Source of the DNA: Terriglobales bacterium
GTDB taxonomy: Bacteria; Acidobacteriota; Terriglobia; Terriglobales; Acidobacteriaceae
Direction: 5' to 3'
DNA: 63,564 bases
Assembly: GCA_035691485.1 (NCBI GenBank)
Contig: DASSIZ010000023.1
Location: 1-63,564, forward strand
Under the pieces are notes generated by a model. It saw nothing but the letters and a program-made list of their open reading frames with translations, searched no databases and was not told where the DNA came from. The translations under genes and the position numbers were made by a program. This document shows positions 26,900-36,049 of the stretch, piece by piece. Numbering within the stretch: the first letter of the stretch is position 1; each line of letters starts with the position of its first letter.

Positions 26900-29800
26900 T
26901 TACTTAGCGCCGCCGGAAATCTGTACAGGCGCCAAGTTTGCCGACCGCAGTTTCTCGTTAAGCGCCGGCACATCACGCGTCTTGATCTGCTCCCATTTAT
27001 CAAGCAGCGGAGACAACGCCCGCTGCAAATCCCCGACCGTCGCGACCGCCTGCGAAGTGGGCTGCGCGTCCGCGCTATCCACGTGCTCGTACACCGTCGC
27101 CAGGCTGCTGTTCAGCCCTGCCAGGCTGCTGGAGTCAGCGCGTGAGCCGAACTCGCCCTCTTTACCTTCCAGCGAAGCCAACGATTTCTCCAGATCGTTA
27201 ATGCCCTCGGCAACCGGGCCGGGAAGAGACTTGGCCGGCATCAGCAGGTTTTTCAACTGCGCGCGAACCGAGCGCACCTGCTGTAGCGCGTCGTAATCCT
27301 GCCGCAGCGCTGCGGCGATTTTCATCTCCGTTTCGAATTGCCGCGCCAGGCCAGCCGCGGGCGTGGTGACGCGCGGGTCCATTTTGACCGTGAACTTCTG
27401 CGACAAAGTCCGACCACCCGCAATGAGCTTTACCGTGTATTCGCCCGGCAGCGCCCTCGGCCCTTGCGGCGCAAACGGCGTGTCGTGCGGAATCGCCGAA
27501 ATCGGCAGGTCCTTTTTCATCACTGCCGGCGAAGGATAATGCAGGTCCCAAACCCAGCGATGCATGCCCGCCGATGTGGGCGGCACTCGCGGCGACCGCG
27601 CCCAGGATGCAGGTACGTTCAACTTCCTGGGATCTATCTCCTCGGGCGGATCGGTACTGGCATAGCGGCGCACCAGCTTGACCGAGGAATCGTAAATCTC
27701 CAGCGCCACCGGCCCACTCTCCGCTTTCAGCAGGTAATCGATGACCGCACCGTCGGGGGGATTTTGCCCGGCGGGCTCCTCTGGCGGCAGCGGCGTGTCG
27801 GTGTTGGTGCTGCGCCGCATGCGATATGCGACCTGCGGCCGGAACAGGTGCGCCGGCGCCTGTGCAGCCTCGGCCGATATCTGGCGCAGCGGCGTAACGT
27901 CATCCAAAATCCAGAACGAGCGCCCGTGAGTGCCCACCACCACATCGTCGCCATGCACCACCAGGTCGCGCATCGACGTTGCCGGCAGGTTCAGCTGCAA
28001 CGACTGCCAGTGATCGCCGTCGTCCCATGAAATCCAGATGCCGGTTTCGGTGCCGGCAAACAACAGGCCCTTGCGCTCCGGATCTTCACGCACGGTGTTG
28101 ACCGGCGAGTCGGGCAATCCGGTGGTGATTTTTTGCCACGTCTCGCCACCATCGTGGGTGCGGTAAATGTAGGGATGCATGTCGTCGAGACGGAAGCGGT
28201 TCACGGCGGCGTAACAGGTGTTGTCGTCGAAGTGTCCGGCCTCGATCTGCGCCACCTTGCTCCACGGCGTCAGCTCCGGAGGCGTAACGTTTTGCCAGGT
28301 CTTGCCACCGTCACGTGTGACGTGGATCAGGCCATCATCGCTCCCCACCCAAAGCAGGTTTGCATCCTTGAACGAAGGCCCGATGCTGTAGATCACGCCA
28401 CGATGTTCCGTCTTCTCCTTGGCCGCGAAGTTGCCGAGGTTGGGCGGCACGCCGGGATGGTCGCGGGTCAAGTCGGGGCTGATGATCTGCCAGCTCTGGC
28501 CTCCGTCGGTCGTCTTGAACAGCACGTTGGAACCGAGATACAACGCGCGCTTGTCCACCGGGGAGAAAATCAGCGGGGCCGTCCGGTTGAAGCGATATTT
28601 CCCGGTTCGCAGAACCACCGGCGAGATTTCCTGCGCCTGGGTTGTCACCAGGTCGTACCGCGACGCTTTTCCGCCGTAGATAAGGTTGGGGTTCAGGGGA
28701 TCGGGCGCGACGTAGCCGTACTCCTCTACCCCGACCGTGTGCCAGTCACGAAAGGTAATTTCGCCGTAATCGCTGCGGCTCGCCGTGCCAACGGAGCCGC
28801 TCTCCTGCTGGGCGCCGTACACCCAGTAGGGAAAGCGGTCGTCGGTGATCACGTGATAGAACTGCGCCGTCGGCTGGTTATACCAAGTGCTCCAGGTTGC
28901 GCCGCCGTTGACGCTGAGCGTCGCGCCCTGGTCACTGCCCATTAGGATGATGTCGGGATTTTCGGGATTGATCCAAATGCGGTGATAGTCATCGCCGCCC
29001 GGCGCGCCCTTGATCGCGGTAAATGTGTATCCGCCGTCGGTGGAGCGATAGGTCGAGGTGTTGGCGGAGTACACGACGTCCGGATTTCTGGGATCGACCT
29101 TTACCTCGGCAAAGTCGTCGGCGCGGCCATAGACACGATTCTCGTTGTTGACGCGGTTCCAGGTCTGGCCGGCATCGTCGGAGCGGTAAATTCCGCCGTG
29201 CTCCGCGTTCGCCTGCACCGTGGCGTAAATGCGGCTTGGATGATTGGGCGAGATTCCCAGCCCGATCCTCCCCAAGCCTTCCGCCGACGTCGGCAGGCCC
29301 TTGGTCAGCGGCTGCCAGGTATTGCCGCCGTCGGTGGATTTGAATATCCCGCTGCCCGGACCCAGCATGGTTCCGCCGGTCGTCCACGGTGGCCTGCGTC
29401 CGGACCACAGTACGGCGTAGAGCGTTTGCGTGTTCTTGGGATCGAAGGCAAGGTCGACCGCGCCCGTGTTCTCATCCTTGTAAAGAATCTTCTGCCAGCT
29501 ATTCCCGCCGTCGGTGGAGCGAAAGACGCCGCGCTCCTGGTTCGGCCCATAGGGATGACCGAGGACGGCGGCGAACACGCGGTTGGGATCGCGGGGATCG
29601 ACCAGGACCACCGGGATCTGCCTGCCGTCGCGCAATCCGAGATGTTGCCAGGTCTTGCCGCCGTCGGTCGATTTGTAGATTCCGTCGCCGGTGGAGAGGT
29701 CAGGGCGCTGCAGTCCCTCGCCGCTGCCGATATAAATGATGTCAGGATTGGACGGCGCTACCGCCAAGGCGCCGATCGAACCGCTCGGCTGCCCGTCGAA

Positions 29801-30034
29801 TATGGGCTGCCACGTGCGCGCGAAGTCGGTGCTCTTCCACGCGCCGCCATTGTTGGCCGCCATGTAGAAGACGTTCTGCTTGCCGGGAACTCCAGTCACG
29901 GCGACGGTCCGCCCGCCGCGAAACGGGCCAATCAATCTCCAGCGCATGTCCTGGTACAGCGACGGACTGACCTGCTGGGCAACCAGGGGCGAAGCCAGAC
30001 CAAGCAGCACGAGCAACCAGCGCAAACGTTTCAT
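26900..30034 (-). CDS. Large VPS10/BNR-repeat secreted protein
   Basis: About 1044 residues from the ATG at 30034 (AGGAGA about 4-5 bases upstream); longer in-frame starts have no ribosome site. Signal peptide ends ASPLVAQ. Residues 25-660 contain about eleven Asp-box (BNR) repeats of the S-x-DGG-x-TW type, for example KSTDGGKTW, RSTDGGNSW, KTTDGGQSW and RTHDGGETW, which build one or two sortilin-like beta-propellers. A late domain holds VHGDDVVVGTHGRSFWILDD, and the C-terminal 200 residues are an Ig-like piece followed by helices. Such proteins are abundant in Acidobacteria and Bacteroidetes; they are exported, but activity is unknown. Sialidase catalytic residues are not evident. Confidence 0.8.
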   Translation of the reverse strand: MKRLRWLLVLLGLASPLVAQQVSPSLYQDMRWRLIGPFRGGRTVAVTGVPGKQNVFYMAANNGGAWKSTDFARTWQPIFDGQPSGSIGALAVAPSNPDIIYIGSGEGLQRPDLSTGDGIYKSTDGGKTWQHLGLRDGRQIPVVLVDPRDPNRVFAAVLGHPYGPNQERGVFRSTDGGNSWQKILYKDENTGAVDLAFDPKNTQTLYAVLWSGRRPPWTTGGTMLGPGSGIFKSTDGGNTWQPLTKGLPTSAEGLGRIGLGISPNHPSRIYATVQANAEHGGIYRSDDAGQTWNRVNNENRVYGRADDFAEVKVDPRNPDVVYSANTSTYRSTDGGYTFTAIKGAPGGDDYHRIWINPENPDIILMGSDQGATLSVNGGATWSTWYNQPTAQFYHVITDDRFPYWVYGAQQESGSVGTASRSDYGEITFRDWHTVGVEEYGYVAPDPLNPNLIYGGKASRYDLVTTQAQEISPVVLRTGKYRFNRTAPLIFSPVDKRALYLGSNVLFKTTDGGQSWQIISPDLTRDHPGVPPNLGNFAAKEKTEHRGVIYSIGPSFKDANLLWVGSDDGLIHVTRDGGKTWQNVTPPELTPWSKVAQIEAGHFDDNTCYAAVNRFRLDDMHPYIYRTHDGGETWQKITTGLPDSPVNTVREDPERKGLLFAGTETGIWISWDDGDHWQSLQLNLPATSMRDLVVHGDDVVVGTHGRSFWILDDVTPLRQISAEAAQAPAHLFRPQVAYRMRRSTNTDTPLPPEEPAGQNPPDGAVIDYLLKAESGPVALEIYDSSVKLVRRYASTDPPEEIDPRKLNVPASWARSPRVPPTSAGMHRWVWDLHYPSPAVMKKDLPISAIPHDTPFAPQGPRALPGEYTVKLIAGGRTLSQKFTVKMDPRVTTPAAGLARQFETEMKIAAALRQDYDALQQVRSVRAQLKNLLMPAKSLPGPVAEGINDLEKSLASLEGKEGEFGSRADSSSLAGLNSSLATVYEHVDSADAQPTSQAVATVGDLQRALSPLLDKWEQIKTRDVPALNEKLRSANLAPVQISGGAK

Positions 30035-30186
30035 CCATTCTCCTCGCGAGCCAATCGGCAACCGACGATTGTACTCGCGCCGGAGGCGGTGATCCTGGCC
30101 GATGGCGTCTCGGTGCACGCTTCGCCTTGACATCAGCTTTGCCGGTGATACCATCCGGCACTTTGCAGAAAGGTGAGGTGGTTTTC

Positions 30187-30579
30187 ATGAAGCGAGCCAT
30201 GGTCGTGGCGGTTCTGCTATTGGCGTGCGCTGTCCTGGCGGAGGATGTCGGCACCATCACCATCTACCGGCTCTCCGATCATCGGCGTGGATGGAAACCG
30301 GCGGCCTTCTGTGACAATCAGCAGATCGCCGAGATGCAGGGCGGCAAGTACGTTACCTTGAATGTGAGCGCAGGCAAGCACACGTTCACTTCGAGCAAAG
30401 AGAAAAACCGCGTCGAGATCGACGTCAAGCCCGGTGAGCAGTACTTCATCCGCATCAATGAGCCCGGCGAACTGGAGTTGGTTCCAGGCGTGCAGGGCAG
30501 GCAGCAGATCGTTCTCATGTCGCCCCTGGAGCCGGCGAAAGTTCACCCCGGAGTCTGCAGGGCAGGCGCCGCGCAATGA
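30187..30579 (+). CDS. DUF2846-like exported protein
   Basis: 130 residues from the ATG at 30187 (GGTGAGG about 9 bases upstream; a start 20 codons earlier has no signal peptide directly after it). Signal peptide MKRAMVVAVLLLACAVLAED. The rest is a single small beta-rich domain: GTITIYRLSDHRRG, a PAAFCDNQQIAEMQGGKYVTLN strand pair, ISAGKH-like turn, EKNRVEIDVKPGEQYFIR. Matches the DUF2846 pattern, seen in many envelope lipoproteins, though no lipobox is present. Function unknown. It is about 70 bases upstream of the FKBP gene and may be co-transcribed. Confidence 0.65.
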   Translation: MKRAMVVAVLLLACAVLAEDVGTITIYRLSDHRRGWKPAAFCDNQQIAEMQGGKYVTLNVSAGKHTFTSSKEKNRVEIDVKPGEQYFIRINEPGELELVPGVQGRQQIVLMSPLEPAKVHPGVCRAGAAQ

Positions 30580-30649
30580 CCCCGGCCGCTTGGCCAACCT
30601 CACCATCCGGTGATAATTTGATAGTTTGTCGTACAGGAGAAGAAGCCTC

Positions 30650-31087
30650 ATGCTGAAGCTCGCAATTGGAACGTTGTCGCTCGCGTTTCTGCTCGCCTCC
30701 GCCTTCGCGCAAAATTCCGCCGGGCCCACCAAGGTCGAAGGCAAAGCCCACAAGACCGCCGACGGCCTGGAATACTGGGACATCAAGGAAGGGACCGGCG
30801 CGGTCGCCAAGAGCGGCGACAAGGTCAAGGTCCACTACACCGGCTGGCTGACCAGCGGCAAGAAATTCGACAGCTCCGTCGATCGCGGTCAGCCATTTGA
30901 GTTCGCGCTCGGCGCAGGCCAGGTGATCAAGGGATGGGACGAGGGCGTTGCCGGAATGAAGGTCGGAGGCAAACGCCAGTTGCGTATTCCCCCGGAACTC
31001 GGTTACGGCAGCCGCGGCGCTGGAGGCGTGATTCCGCCGAACGCGACGCTCATCTTCGACGTCGAACTGCTCGGCACGGGAAAATAG
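30650..31087 (+). CDS. FKBP-type peptidyl-prolyl cis-trans isomerase, exported
   Basis: 145 residues; the ATG at 30650 has AGGAGAAG about 6-9 bases upstream. Signal peptide to about residue 20 ([11 protein letters not shown]), then the FKBP domain: [70 protein letters not shown]. All active-site aromatic and Asp residues of the FK506-binding pocket are present. It catalyses proline isomerisation, here in the periplasm, as a folding helper. The transcript ends at the terminator that follows. Confidence 0.92.
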   Translation: MLKLAIGTLSLAFLLASAFAQNSAGPTKVEGKAHKTADGLEYWDIKEGTGAVAKSGDKVKVHYTGWLTSGKKFDSSVDRGQPFEFALGAGQVIKGWDEGVAGMKVGGKRQLRIPPELGYGSRGAGGVIPPNATLIFDVELLGTGK

Positions 31088-31135
31088 CGAAGTTTCGCTA
31101 CAGTGATGAAGCCGCCCCCGATGGGCGGCTTTTTC
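31085..31135 (+). terminator. Rho-independent terminator after the FKBP gene
   Basis: Perfect stem AGCCGCCC/GGGCGGCT (31110-31117 and 31123-31130) with a 5-base loop followed by TTTTCTC. A smaller perfect hairpin TAGCGAA/TTCGCTA (31085-31100) overlaps the stop codon just upstream. Confidence 0.85.
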
Positions 31136-31164
31136 TCTGACCCACTTACCACTAGCCACTTTGC

Positions 31165-31650
31165 TTATGCCGCGGCCACCTTCTTCGTGATTGCTTCAAC
31201 CTGCTTAACGTGGTTCAGGTCGTGGCCGGCCATGGTTTCGATGATCTCGCCGAAGCTTCCCTCGCCCCGTTCGGGATGAGTGTTCTTCTTCGACAGCGCC
31301 GCCTTGCCGGCCTGCTGGATCAACTGCAGGTTCCAGTTGCGCACCGCCGAAAATACTGCCAGGGCGGCGTGCGCATCGTAACCGGCATACACCCGCGCCC
31401 ACTTGTCCTGGTCGAACGGCTGGATGACATGATGGTCTTCCGCCAGCGTCTGCCGCAGCCGGAACGCAAACACCAGCTCGCAATCCGCCAGGTGACAGAA
31501 AATCTCGCGCGCGCTCCATTTTCCAGGCGCCGGGGAAATATCGATCCGCTCCCGCCCCAGCAAGTTGGCCAGCGCCTCCAGCCGCGTTGGTGTTCCCGTG
31601 ATCACCTCGACTGCTTCCTTGTCTGCTAAGAACGAAGCGTACGGATTCAT
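31165..31650 (-). CDS. DinB family protein (putative metal-dependent enzyme)
   Basis: 161 residues from the ATG at 31650, preceded by GAGGAGA; the upstream in-frame start would add 8 residues. Four-helix DinB fold: TRLEALANLLGRERID, SAREIFCHLADCELVFAFRLRQ, then a helix ending in ETMAGHDLNHVKQVEAI. His residues in CHLAD and in the final GHDLNH are placed as in the metal-binding triad of the family. DinB_2-type proteins are widespread; many use bacillithiol or mycothiol, but specific function cannot be stated. Confidence 0.75.
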   Translation of the reverse strand: MNPYASFLADKEAVEVITGTPTRLEALANLLGRERIDISPAPGKWSAREIFCHLADCELVFAFRLRQTLAEDHHVIQPFDQDKWARVYAGYDAHAALAVFSAVRNWNLQLIQQAGKAALSKKNTHPERGEGSFGEIIETMAGHDLNHVKQVEAITKKVAAA

Positions 31651-31871
31651 GGTCGGTTCTCCTCTAATTCTCAACCGTTACTGAAGGGATTGGATAATCC
31701 GGCAGCGCTCCGGGCTTCAAAACAGGGCCACCGACTCGATACATTTTACAAACGATCAGCGGCATCGCGAGTCGCGGCTTTGCCGCCAGTATATCGGGAG
31801 CGGGCCACAAGAAAAGCAAGCTCGCGCAAGGTCCCCCTCACGCGAGCTGCGCAATCGGAAAAAGCGAAGCG

Positions 31872-32216
31872 TCAGTGCCTGTCATGATCGCGGTCGCGGT
31901 CGCGATCGCGATCGTCATCAGGATGGTTGTGACGCCAGTTCCAGTACTCCTGCTGCTCTTTGCGTTTCAGCTTGGAGTAGGCACGGTAGGGCCGGTGATT
32001 TTCGTTGAAGTAGTTGCGGTACGCCCGGTCCTCCCGCGCGTCCCAGTTGTGGTAATCGCGATGCTCGCGGTCGTAGTAGCGCTGGCCCTTGTGTTTGTCG
32101 TCGTCGCGCCGTTCACGGCGCTCGTCATCCCGGTCCTGCGGCCTCGCAATGGCAACTGGCGCGGTAAGAGAAAACAGCAGGCAGATGGAACCCAGATACA
32201 GAAGCTTCCGACGCAT
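31872..32216 (-). CDS. Small secreted Arg/Asp-rich protein
   Basis: 114 residues; GGAGGAGGG about 4 bases before the ATG at 32216 fixes the start. Signal peptide KLLYLGSICLLFSLTAPVAIA. The mature part is extremely charged and tyrosine-rich: RDDERRERRDDDK, then YDREHRDYHNWDAREDRAYRNYFNENHRPYRAY, KRKEQQEYWNWRHNHPD, and an (RD)n/DH tail. No catalytic domain visible. Similar small proteins occur in many Acidobacteria and other soil bacteria. Function unknown; metal or polyanion binding would be a guess. The antisense frame is a pure shadow. Confidence 0.65.
   Translation of the reverse strand: MRRKLLYLGSICLLFSLTAPVAIARPQDRDDERRERRDDDKHKGQRYYDREHRDYHNWDAREDRAYRNYFNENHRPYRAYSKLKRKEQQEYWNWRHNHPDDDRDRDRDRDHDRH
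31886..31914. repeat. Hexanucleotide simple repeat (GGTCGC/GATCGC)
   Basis: About five units of GRTCGC encode the terminal Arg-Asp run of the charged secreted protein. Unit number could vary by slippage and lengthen or shorten the tail in steps of two residues without a frameshift. Confidence 0.7.
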
Positions 32217-32346
32217 CAATCCCTCCTCCACGCCGCCTAGAAGGCGAGTTCGACACCCGAAGTGTCTGCGGGCGTGTTCATGGTTGGATGTGGCCGGCGA
32301 GGGAATTTACTGCCCGCAGCTCGCGACGGCAGCGAATCAAAAGGAC

Positions 32347-33642
32347 TTAGCCAGCATCCGACGGAAGCAGGTACTCACGCGTCAACGGCAGGCCGCTGTG
32401 ACCACCCGCACACTTCGAAAGCAGCGTTTGATACACGTTCAGATGGCCTTTCTGGAAGCGGTGGGCGGCAGCGCACATGTAGATCCGCCACACTCGATAG
32501 GTGGTCTCATCGGTAATCCGGCGCGCTTCTTCGGCATGGTTCTCCAGGTTCCGTACCCAGTGGCGCAGCGTGAGCGCGTAGTGCTCCCGCAGACTCTCCA
32601 CATCTCTAACCTCAAAGCCGCTGGTTTCCGCCGCCCGAAGAGTGTCATGGATGGGGAGCAGTTCGCCGTCGGGGAAGACATACCGGTCCGCGAATGAGGG
32701 GCCGATTCTCTGATAGGTGGCCGAGGTTGCAATCCCGTGGTTGAGGAATAGGCCGCCCGGCATCAACAATTCCGCGGCGCGGCGGAAATACTCCGGCAGA
32801 AGCGCCCGCCCGACATGCTCAAACATGCCGACGCTGGCAATCTTGTCGTATGGCTGCTCCGGCGCAACGTCGCGATAGTCGCAAACCTCCACCCGGCATC
32901 GGCTTTCAAGACCTGATTCGCGTATGCTTTGCCGCGCCCGCTCCGCTTGCGGCACGCTGATCGTGATGCCGACGCTGTGGACACCATAATGAGCGGCGGC
33001 GTGCATCACCAATCCGCCCCAACCGCAACCGATGTCAAGAAAACGGTCGCCGCGGCGCAGCCGCAGCTTCCTGCAGATCAGGTCCAATTTGCGCGTTTGC
33101 GCGGTATCCAGGTCTTCCTTCCCCTCCGCAAAATAGGCGCACGAGTACACCATGTGCCGGTCCAGCCATAAGGCGTAGAACTCAGGCGGATAATCGTAGT
33201 GATAGCCAATTGCCTGGCGGTCCCGATCCTTGGAGTGAATCGAACCGGACAAATTTGCCGGAGGACGCTTGGGCAGAGTGCTCGCGGGCAGCAACCGGAG
33301 CAGGTTAGTAAGCAGCCATTTCTTGTGTGCGCTGACCCGTTGCTGGATCAGGTAGTCGCGCAGTTCCATGGCTGATTCGACATCACCCTCAATGTCGAGG
33401 TCGCCATGGATATACGCCTCTCCCAGGCTGAGTTCGCTCGGCGCCAGCAACATCGCGCGCAGCGCTGCCGGATGATTGATCACGAGTGTGAAACGCGGCT
33501 GCTTGTCGCTGCCCCAGGTGCTGCCGTCCCACCAGCGCACCTGAAAGTTAGCGCTCTGACAATCCTGCAACAACATTTCCAGGAACCGAATGCCAAGCCG
33601 GGCCACCGGCATTTCGGGGAGGGTCTGTACGGATCGGCCCAT
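32347..33642 (-). CDS. cfa: Cyclopropane-fatty-acyl-phospholipid synthase
   Basis: 431 residues; GGAGG 6 bases before the ATG at 33642. The N-terminal part (about 1-130) is the lipid-interacting domain with EAYIHGDLDIEGD. The SAM-dependent methyltransferase part starts near residue 150 with AIGYHYD and DYPPEFYALWLDRHMVYSCAYF, the SAM motif FLDIGCGWGGL, then SVGMFEHVG, and RHWVRNLE near the C-terminus, all typical of CFA synthases. The enzyme methylenates double bonds of membrane phospholipids, a stationary-phase or acid/stress adaptation. It acts at the inner membrane surface. No operon partner. Confidence 0.92.
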   Translation of the reverse strand: MGRSVQTLPEMPVARLGIRFLEMLLQDCQSANFQVRWWDGSTWGSDKQPRFTLVINHPAALRAMLLAPSELSLGEAYIHGDLDIEGDVESAMELRDYLIQQRVSAHKKWLLTNLLRLLPASTLPKRPPANLSGSIHSKDRDRQAIGYHYDYPPEFYALWLDRHMVYSCAYFAEGKEDLDTAQTRKLDLICRKLRLRRGDRFLDIGCGWGGLVMHAAAHYGVHSVGITISVPQAERARQSIRESGLESRCRVEVCDYRDVAPEQPYDKIASVGMFEHVGRALLPEYFRRAAELLMPGGLFLNHGIATSATYQRIGPSFADRYVFPDGELLPIHDTLRAAETSGFEVRDVESLREHYALTLRHWVRNLENHAEEARRITDETTYRVWRIYMCAAAHRFQKGHLNVYQTLLSKCAGGHSGLPLTREYLLPSDAG

Positions 33643-33955
33643 ATCGTTCCTCCGTCAGACGGCTTGCACCGCCAAAATTACCGTCACTTCTGAAGCATAT
33701 AAGACCGCAGAGGCTCCCTTCGGAGGGTGGTATGAAAACGCAAGCCAATACTAACTAAGGGAGATGCTGACATTCCAGTATTCGGTTTCCTGCTGCGCCG
33801 GGGTCCAGAGAAACTTACGACGCCAGCGACTCAGGGTTGGTCACTGCGCCTCGCCAGAGTCGGCCGTTGCTCAGCCAAAATATTGTACAGAGAGATGCAG
33901 AGAGGGCTGGCCGAAGCCAGCCCTTTTTCTGCCCAGGAACCCCCAAACAGGCGGG
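33643..33955. other. Intergenic region with terminator and cfa promoter (313 bases)
   Basis: Holds the 5' region of cfa and, at 33903-33928, a terminator hairpin at the end of the porin gene. No convincing small gene; the start ATG at 33764 of a long plus-strand frame is a shadow of the porin gene. Confidence 0.6.
33903..33928 (-). terminator. Terminator hairpin with UUCG loop after the porin gene
   Basis: Perfect 9-bp stem (AGGGCTGGC paired with GCCAGCCCT) that, read on the minus strand, closes a UUCG tetraloop with a C-G pair. On the plus strand it is followed by TTTTT. It lies about 30 bases after the porin stop codon. Confidence 0.7.
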
Positions 33956-35782
33956 CTAGAAACGCGTCGTCAGACCGAGGGTGACCATGCTGGCGTCCTT
34001 GTAGGTCGGGAATCCGAGCAGCGGCGTGGAATCGAGCCGCTGGGGAGCGCCGATATGCCACCCAGAGCCGGACCAGGTGTAGTTGTAGCGCTGAAAAGCG
34101 GCCTTGAAGATGAAACGTTCGCTGATGCGGTGCGTCAGGTACGTTTCGTAAACTTCGCCGCGGGTTTGGGTCTTGGGGGCGATGATGTCGTCCTCCGCAT
34201 TGGCAAAGTTGAACCAATACTTGGACCCCTGGTTGAACTCGAAGCCGATTTTCGTTTTACCGTCGTTTTGCGGGAAGCTGTAACGCAGTCCCACGTAGAA
34301 CATGTGCCCCTCTTTGTTGGTGGGAACATCAAAGGGATTGCTGCCCAGGCCGCCGAAGGGCGTAGTGGTGCCATTGGGGCGCAGGCTGTCCCAGTTGCCG
34401 CTCACAAACATATCCACTGGGCCGAACTTTTTTTGCGCGACAATCCCGAACAGGTTGATGCCGCCCAAGTTCGCCGATGGCGTGTAACGCATGATTACCG
34501 GCGCCCCGATTGCCTCACCCGTAACCGGGTTGTTCGGGAGGACGATCTCGCCGTTGAAACCGTCGGTCACATTCCAGGCATGTGCCGCCAGCACCTGGAC
34601 AAAAGCGCTGTCGCTTTCATACAGGTCGCTCATGACGCCCATGAGGTGAACGCTCTTGAGGCGGTCGGCCGGCGTTTTGAGCAGGTTCCCATTGCCGAAA
34701 CCGGAGGAATAGCCAACGCCATAGCACGCCCGGAGCGTAGTTTTCGGGGTGAGATGGTAGCCCAATGTCATGCCGTCGTATTGATAGTCGAACAAGGCGC
34801 CGGCAGGGGTTCCGCCGCGTGGTTCGTCTTGCCGGAAATTAAGCGGCGGGCCCCCGGTGGAGGGGCGGCGCCCGATCGAGAAATACAGGTTGGAACCGCC
34901 GATATTGGTCCAGTTGAAGTACGCACGCTCGACCCGAACCATGTCGCCGGAAGGCACGCCAGCTGTGGCGCCGTCAATTGCCAGCGTGTTGGGCTGGCCA
35001 TTGAACATCTGAACGCCGGTGGAGTCGCCGAATACCTTGTACATACTGAGCCGCGCATCCACGCTGACGTTATCCGAGACCTTGGCGTTGAAGCGCAACC
35101 GCAGACGATTGGTGAACAGGGCGTCGGTGTCATCCTTGTAGCCGGGGGTGTAAACCCCGGGAGCCTGCATCAGGTACCCCATCAACTGCTGTTGCATGGC
35201 CGCCGGGAACTGTCCCATCGACGACTTCAGTTGGTTGAAGGTCAGATTGTTGCTGAAGTATTGATAGGAGCCGTAGTTGGTGGCAACCTGGCCATCCAGG
35301 AAGCCCTTGAATTGCGCCGGAGTCATGGCTTGCAGCATGGCCGGATCAAAGGGCATGCCGAGCCCGCCTTGGGCAGTAGGCGCCGTCGCCCACAACGTGC
35401 GCACCACCAGGTTCTGAAGGTTCATGCCGTCATAGTAAGAGGGCACATTGCCGCGGATGGAGTGTGCCTCGAAGCGGTAGTCCCCGCTCCAATTCAGCCG
35501 GTCGGCATAGGACTTCTTTTCCGTCTCGCGAACGCGTTCGTCAATGTCCTTGACGTTGGCCTGGAGCTCGGGAACAGAAACCGTATCCTTGGCCGAGGAT
35601 TGCGGCTGCTGCGAGGATTTCTCCTGCGCCGACAGACGCTGCTCCAGGGCCGTAATCGTCTTCTTGAGTTGGTCCACTTCCTGGCGAAGCTGTGTCGTGT
35701 CGTCCGCCTTGGGGGGCGGCGATTGCGCCCACAGCCCCGTCGTGATCAACAGTACCAGGACTGCCAGTATGAGCCTGCGCAT
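33956..35782 (-). CDS. DUF3373-like outer-membrane porin with N-terminal coiled coil
   Basis: About 608 residues from the ATG at 35782 (GAGAGG upstream; a start 11 codons earlier precedes the signal less neatly). Signal peptide ILAVLVLLITTGLWA. Residues about 25-90 hold a heptad-like coiled coil (LRQEVDQLKKTITALEQRLSAQE, DIDERVRETEKK), typical of trimeric or periplasm-spanning porins. From residue 95 on, long alternating beta strands (NWSGDYRFEAHSIRG, LNFRQDEPRG, WDSLRPNGTTTP) and a terminal VTLGLTTRF give a barrel with a C-terminal Phe. Transcribed divergently from the cytochrome c/PsrABC-like genes across a control region with several palindromes, so it likely serves the same respiratory pathway by letting substrate in. 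Confidence 0.75.
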   Translation of the reverse strand: MRRLILAVLVLLITTGLWAQSPPPKADDTTQLRQEVDQLKKTITALEQRLSAQEKSSQQPQSSAKDTVSVPELQANVKDIDERVRETEKKSYADRLNWSGDYRFEAHSIRGNVPSYYDGMNLQNLVVRTLWATAPTAQGGLGMPFDPAMLQAMTPAQFKGFLDGQVATNYGSYQYFSNNLTFNQLKSSMGQFPAAMQQQLMGYLMQAPGVYTPGYKDDTDALFTNRLRLRFNAKVSDNVSVDARLSMYKVFGDSTGVQMFNGQPNTLAIDGATAGVPSGDMVRVERAYFNWTNIGGSNLYFSIGRRPSTGGPPLNFRQDEPRGGTPAGALFDYQYDGMTLGYHLTPKTTLRACYGVGYSSGFGNGNLLKTPADRLKSVHLMGVMSDLYESDSAFVQVLAAHAWNVTDGFNGEIVLPNNPVTGEAIGAPVIMRYTPSANLGGINLFGIVAQKKFGPVDMFVSGNWDSLRPNGTTTPFGGLGSNPFDVPTNKEGHMFYVGLRYSFPQNDGKTKIGFEFNQGSKYWFNFANAEDDIIAPKTQTRGEVYETYLTHRISERFIFKAAFQRYNYTWSGSGWHIGAPQRLDSTPLLGFPTYKDASMVTLGLTTRF

Positions 35783-35889
35783 GATGATTTCCTCTCCGCG
35801 ATGAATTTCGAGCACCTACGAAGCTTCCGTGAAGGAGGGTGGTCGGCCTCTCCTGGAACGGAATGTTGCGCCGGTTCGGTTGCCGTGGC

Positions 35890-35905
35890 TGTGATGCCGG
35901 TCACG
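35890..35905. promoter_or_regulatory. Crp/Fnr-type box TGTGA-N6-TCACG
   Basis: TGTGA TGCCGG TCACG matches 9 of the 10 outer positions of the classical TGTGA-N6-TCACA element. It sits in the divergent region between the porin (ATG 35782) and cytochrome c (ATG 36050) genes. The likely regulator is encoded at 48373. Confidence 0.55.
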
Positions 35906-35911
35906 GATTGC

Positions 35912-35935
35912 TGTGTTGCGAAATATCGAAACTGA
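35912..35935. promoter_or_regulatory. 24-bp palindrome-like site B (ArsR operator candidate)
   Basis: Identical to site A (36011) at 19 of 24 positions; left half GTTGCGA, right half GAAACTGA, the latter identical to the right half of the site before the second arsR gene. Its centre is 99 bases from the centre of site A. A further left half-site AGTTGCGA follows at about 35938. Confidence 0.55.
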
Positions 35936-35959
35936 GAAGTTGCGAAACTCACGCGACAA

Positions 35960-35975
35960 CGTGAGGCGCGTCACA
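35960..35975. promoter_or_regulatory. Crp/Fnr-type box CGTGA-N6-TCACA
   Basis: CGTGA GGCGCG TCACA, 9 of 10 outer positions of the consensus, 75 bases upstream of the cytochrome c ATG and between palindromes B and A. Confidence 0.55.
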
Positions 35976-36010
35976 GACGTTTTCGGGCTTCGCGTCCAGA
36001 CTCTGTTCAA

Positions 36011-36034
36011 ACAGTTGCGAAATATCGCAACTGT
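36011..36034. promoter_or_regulatory. Perfect 24-bp palindrome A (ArsR operator candidate)
   Basis: Arms ACAGTTGCGA and TCGCAACTGT are exact reverse complements with an AATA spacer. It ends 15 bases before the cytochrome c ATG and covers the place where a -10 element or the ribosome site is expected, so binding would repress. Confidence 0.65.
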
Positions 36035-36049
36035 GCAGGAGAAGAAAAC

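Noticed and set aside
33764-35935. 723-codon plus-strand frame opposite the porin
   Set aside because: Antisense to a porin with a signal peptide, coiled coil and C-terminal Phe; no recognisable motif of its own.
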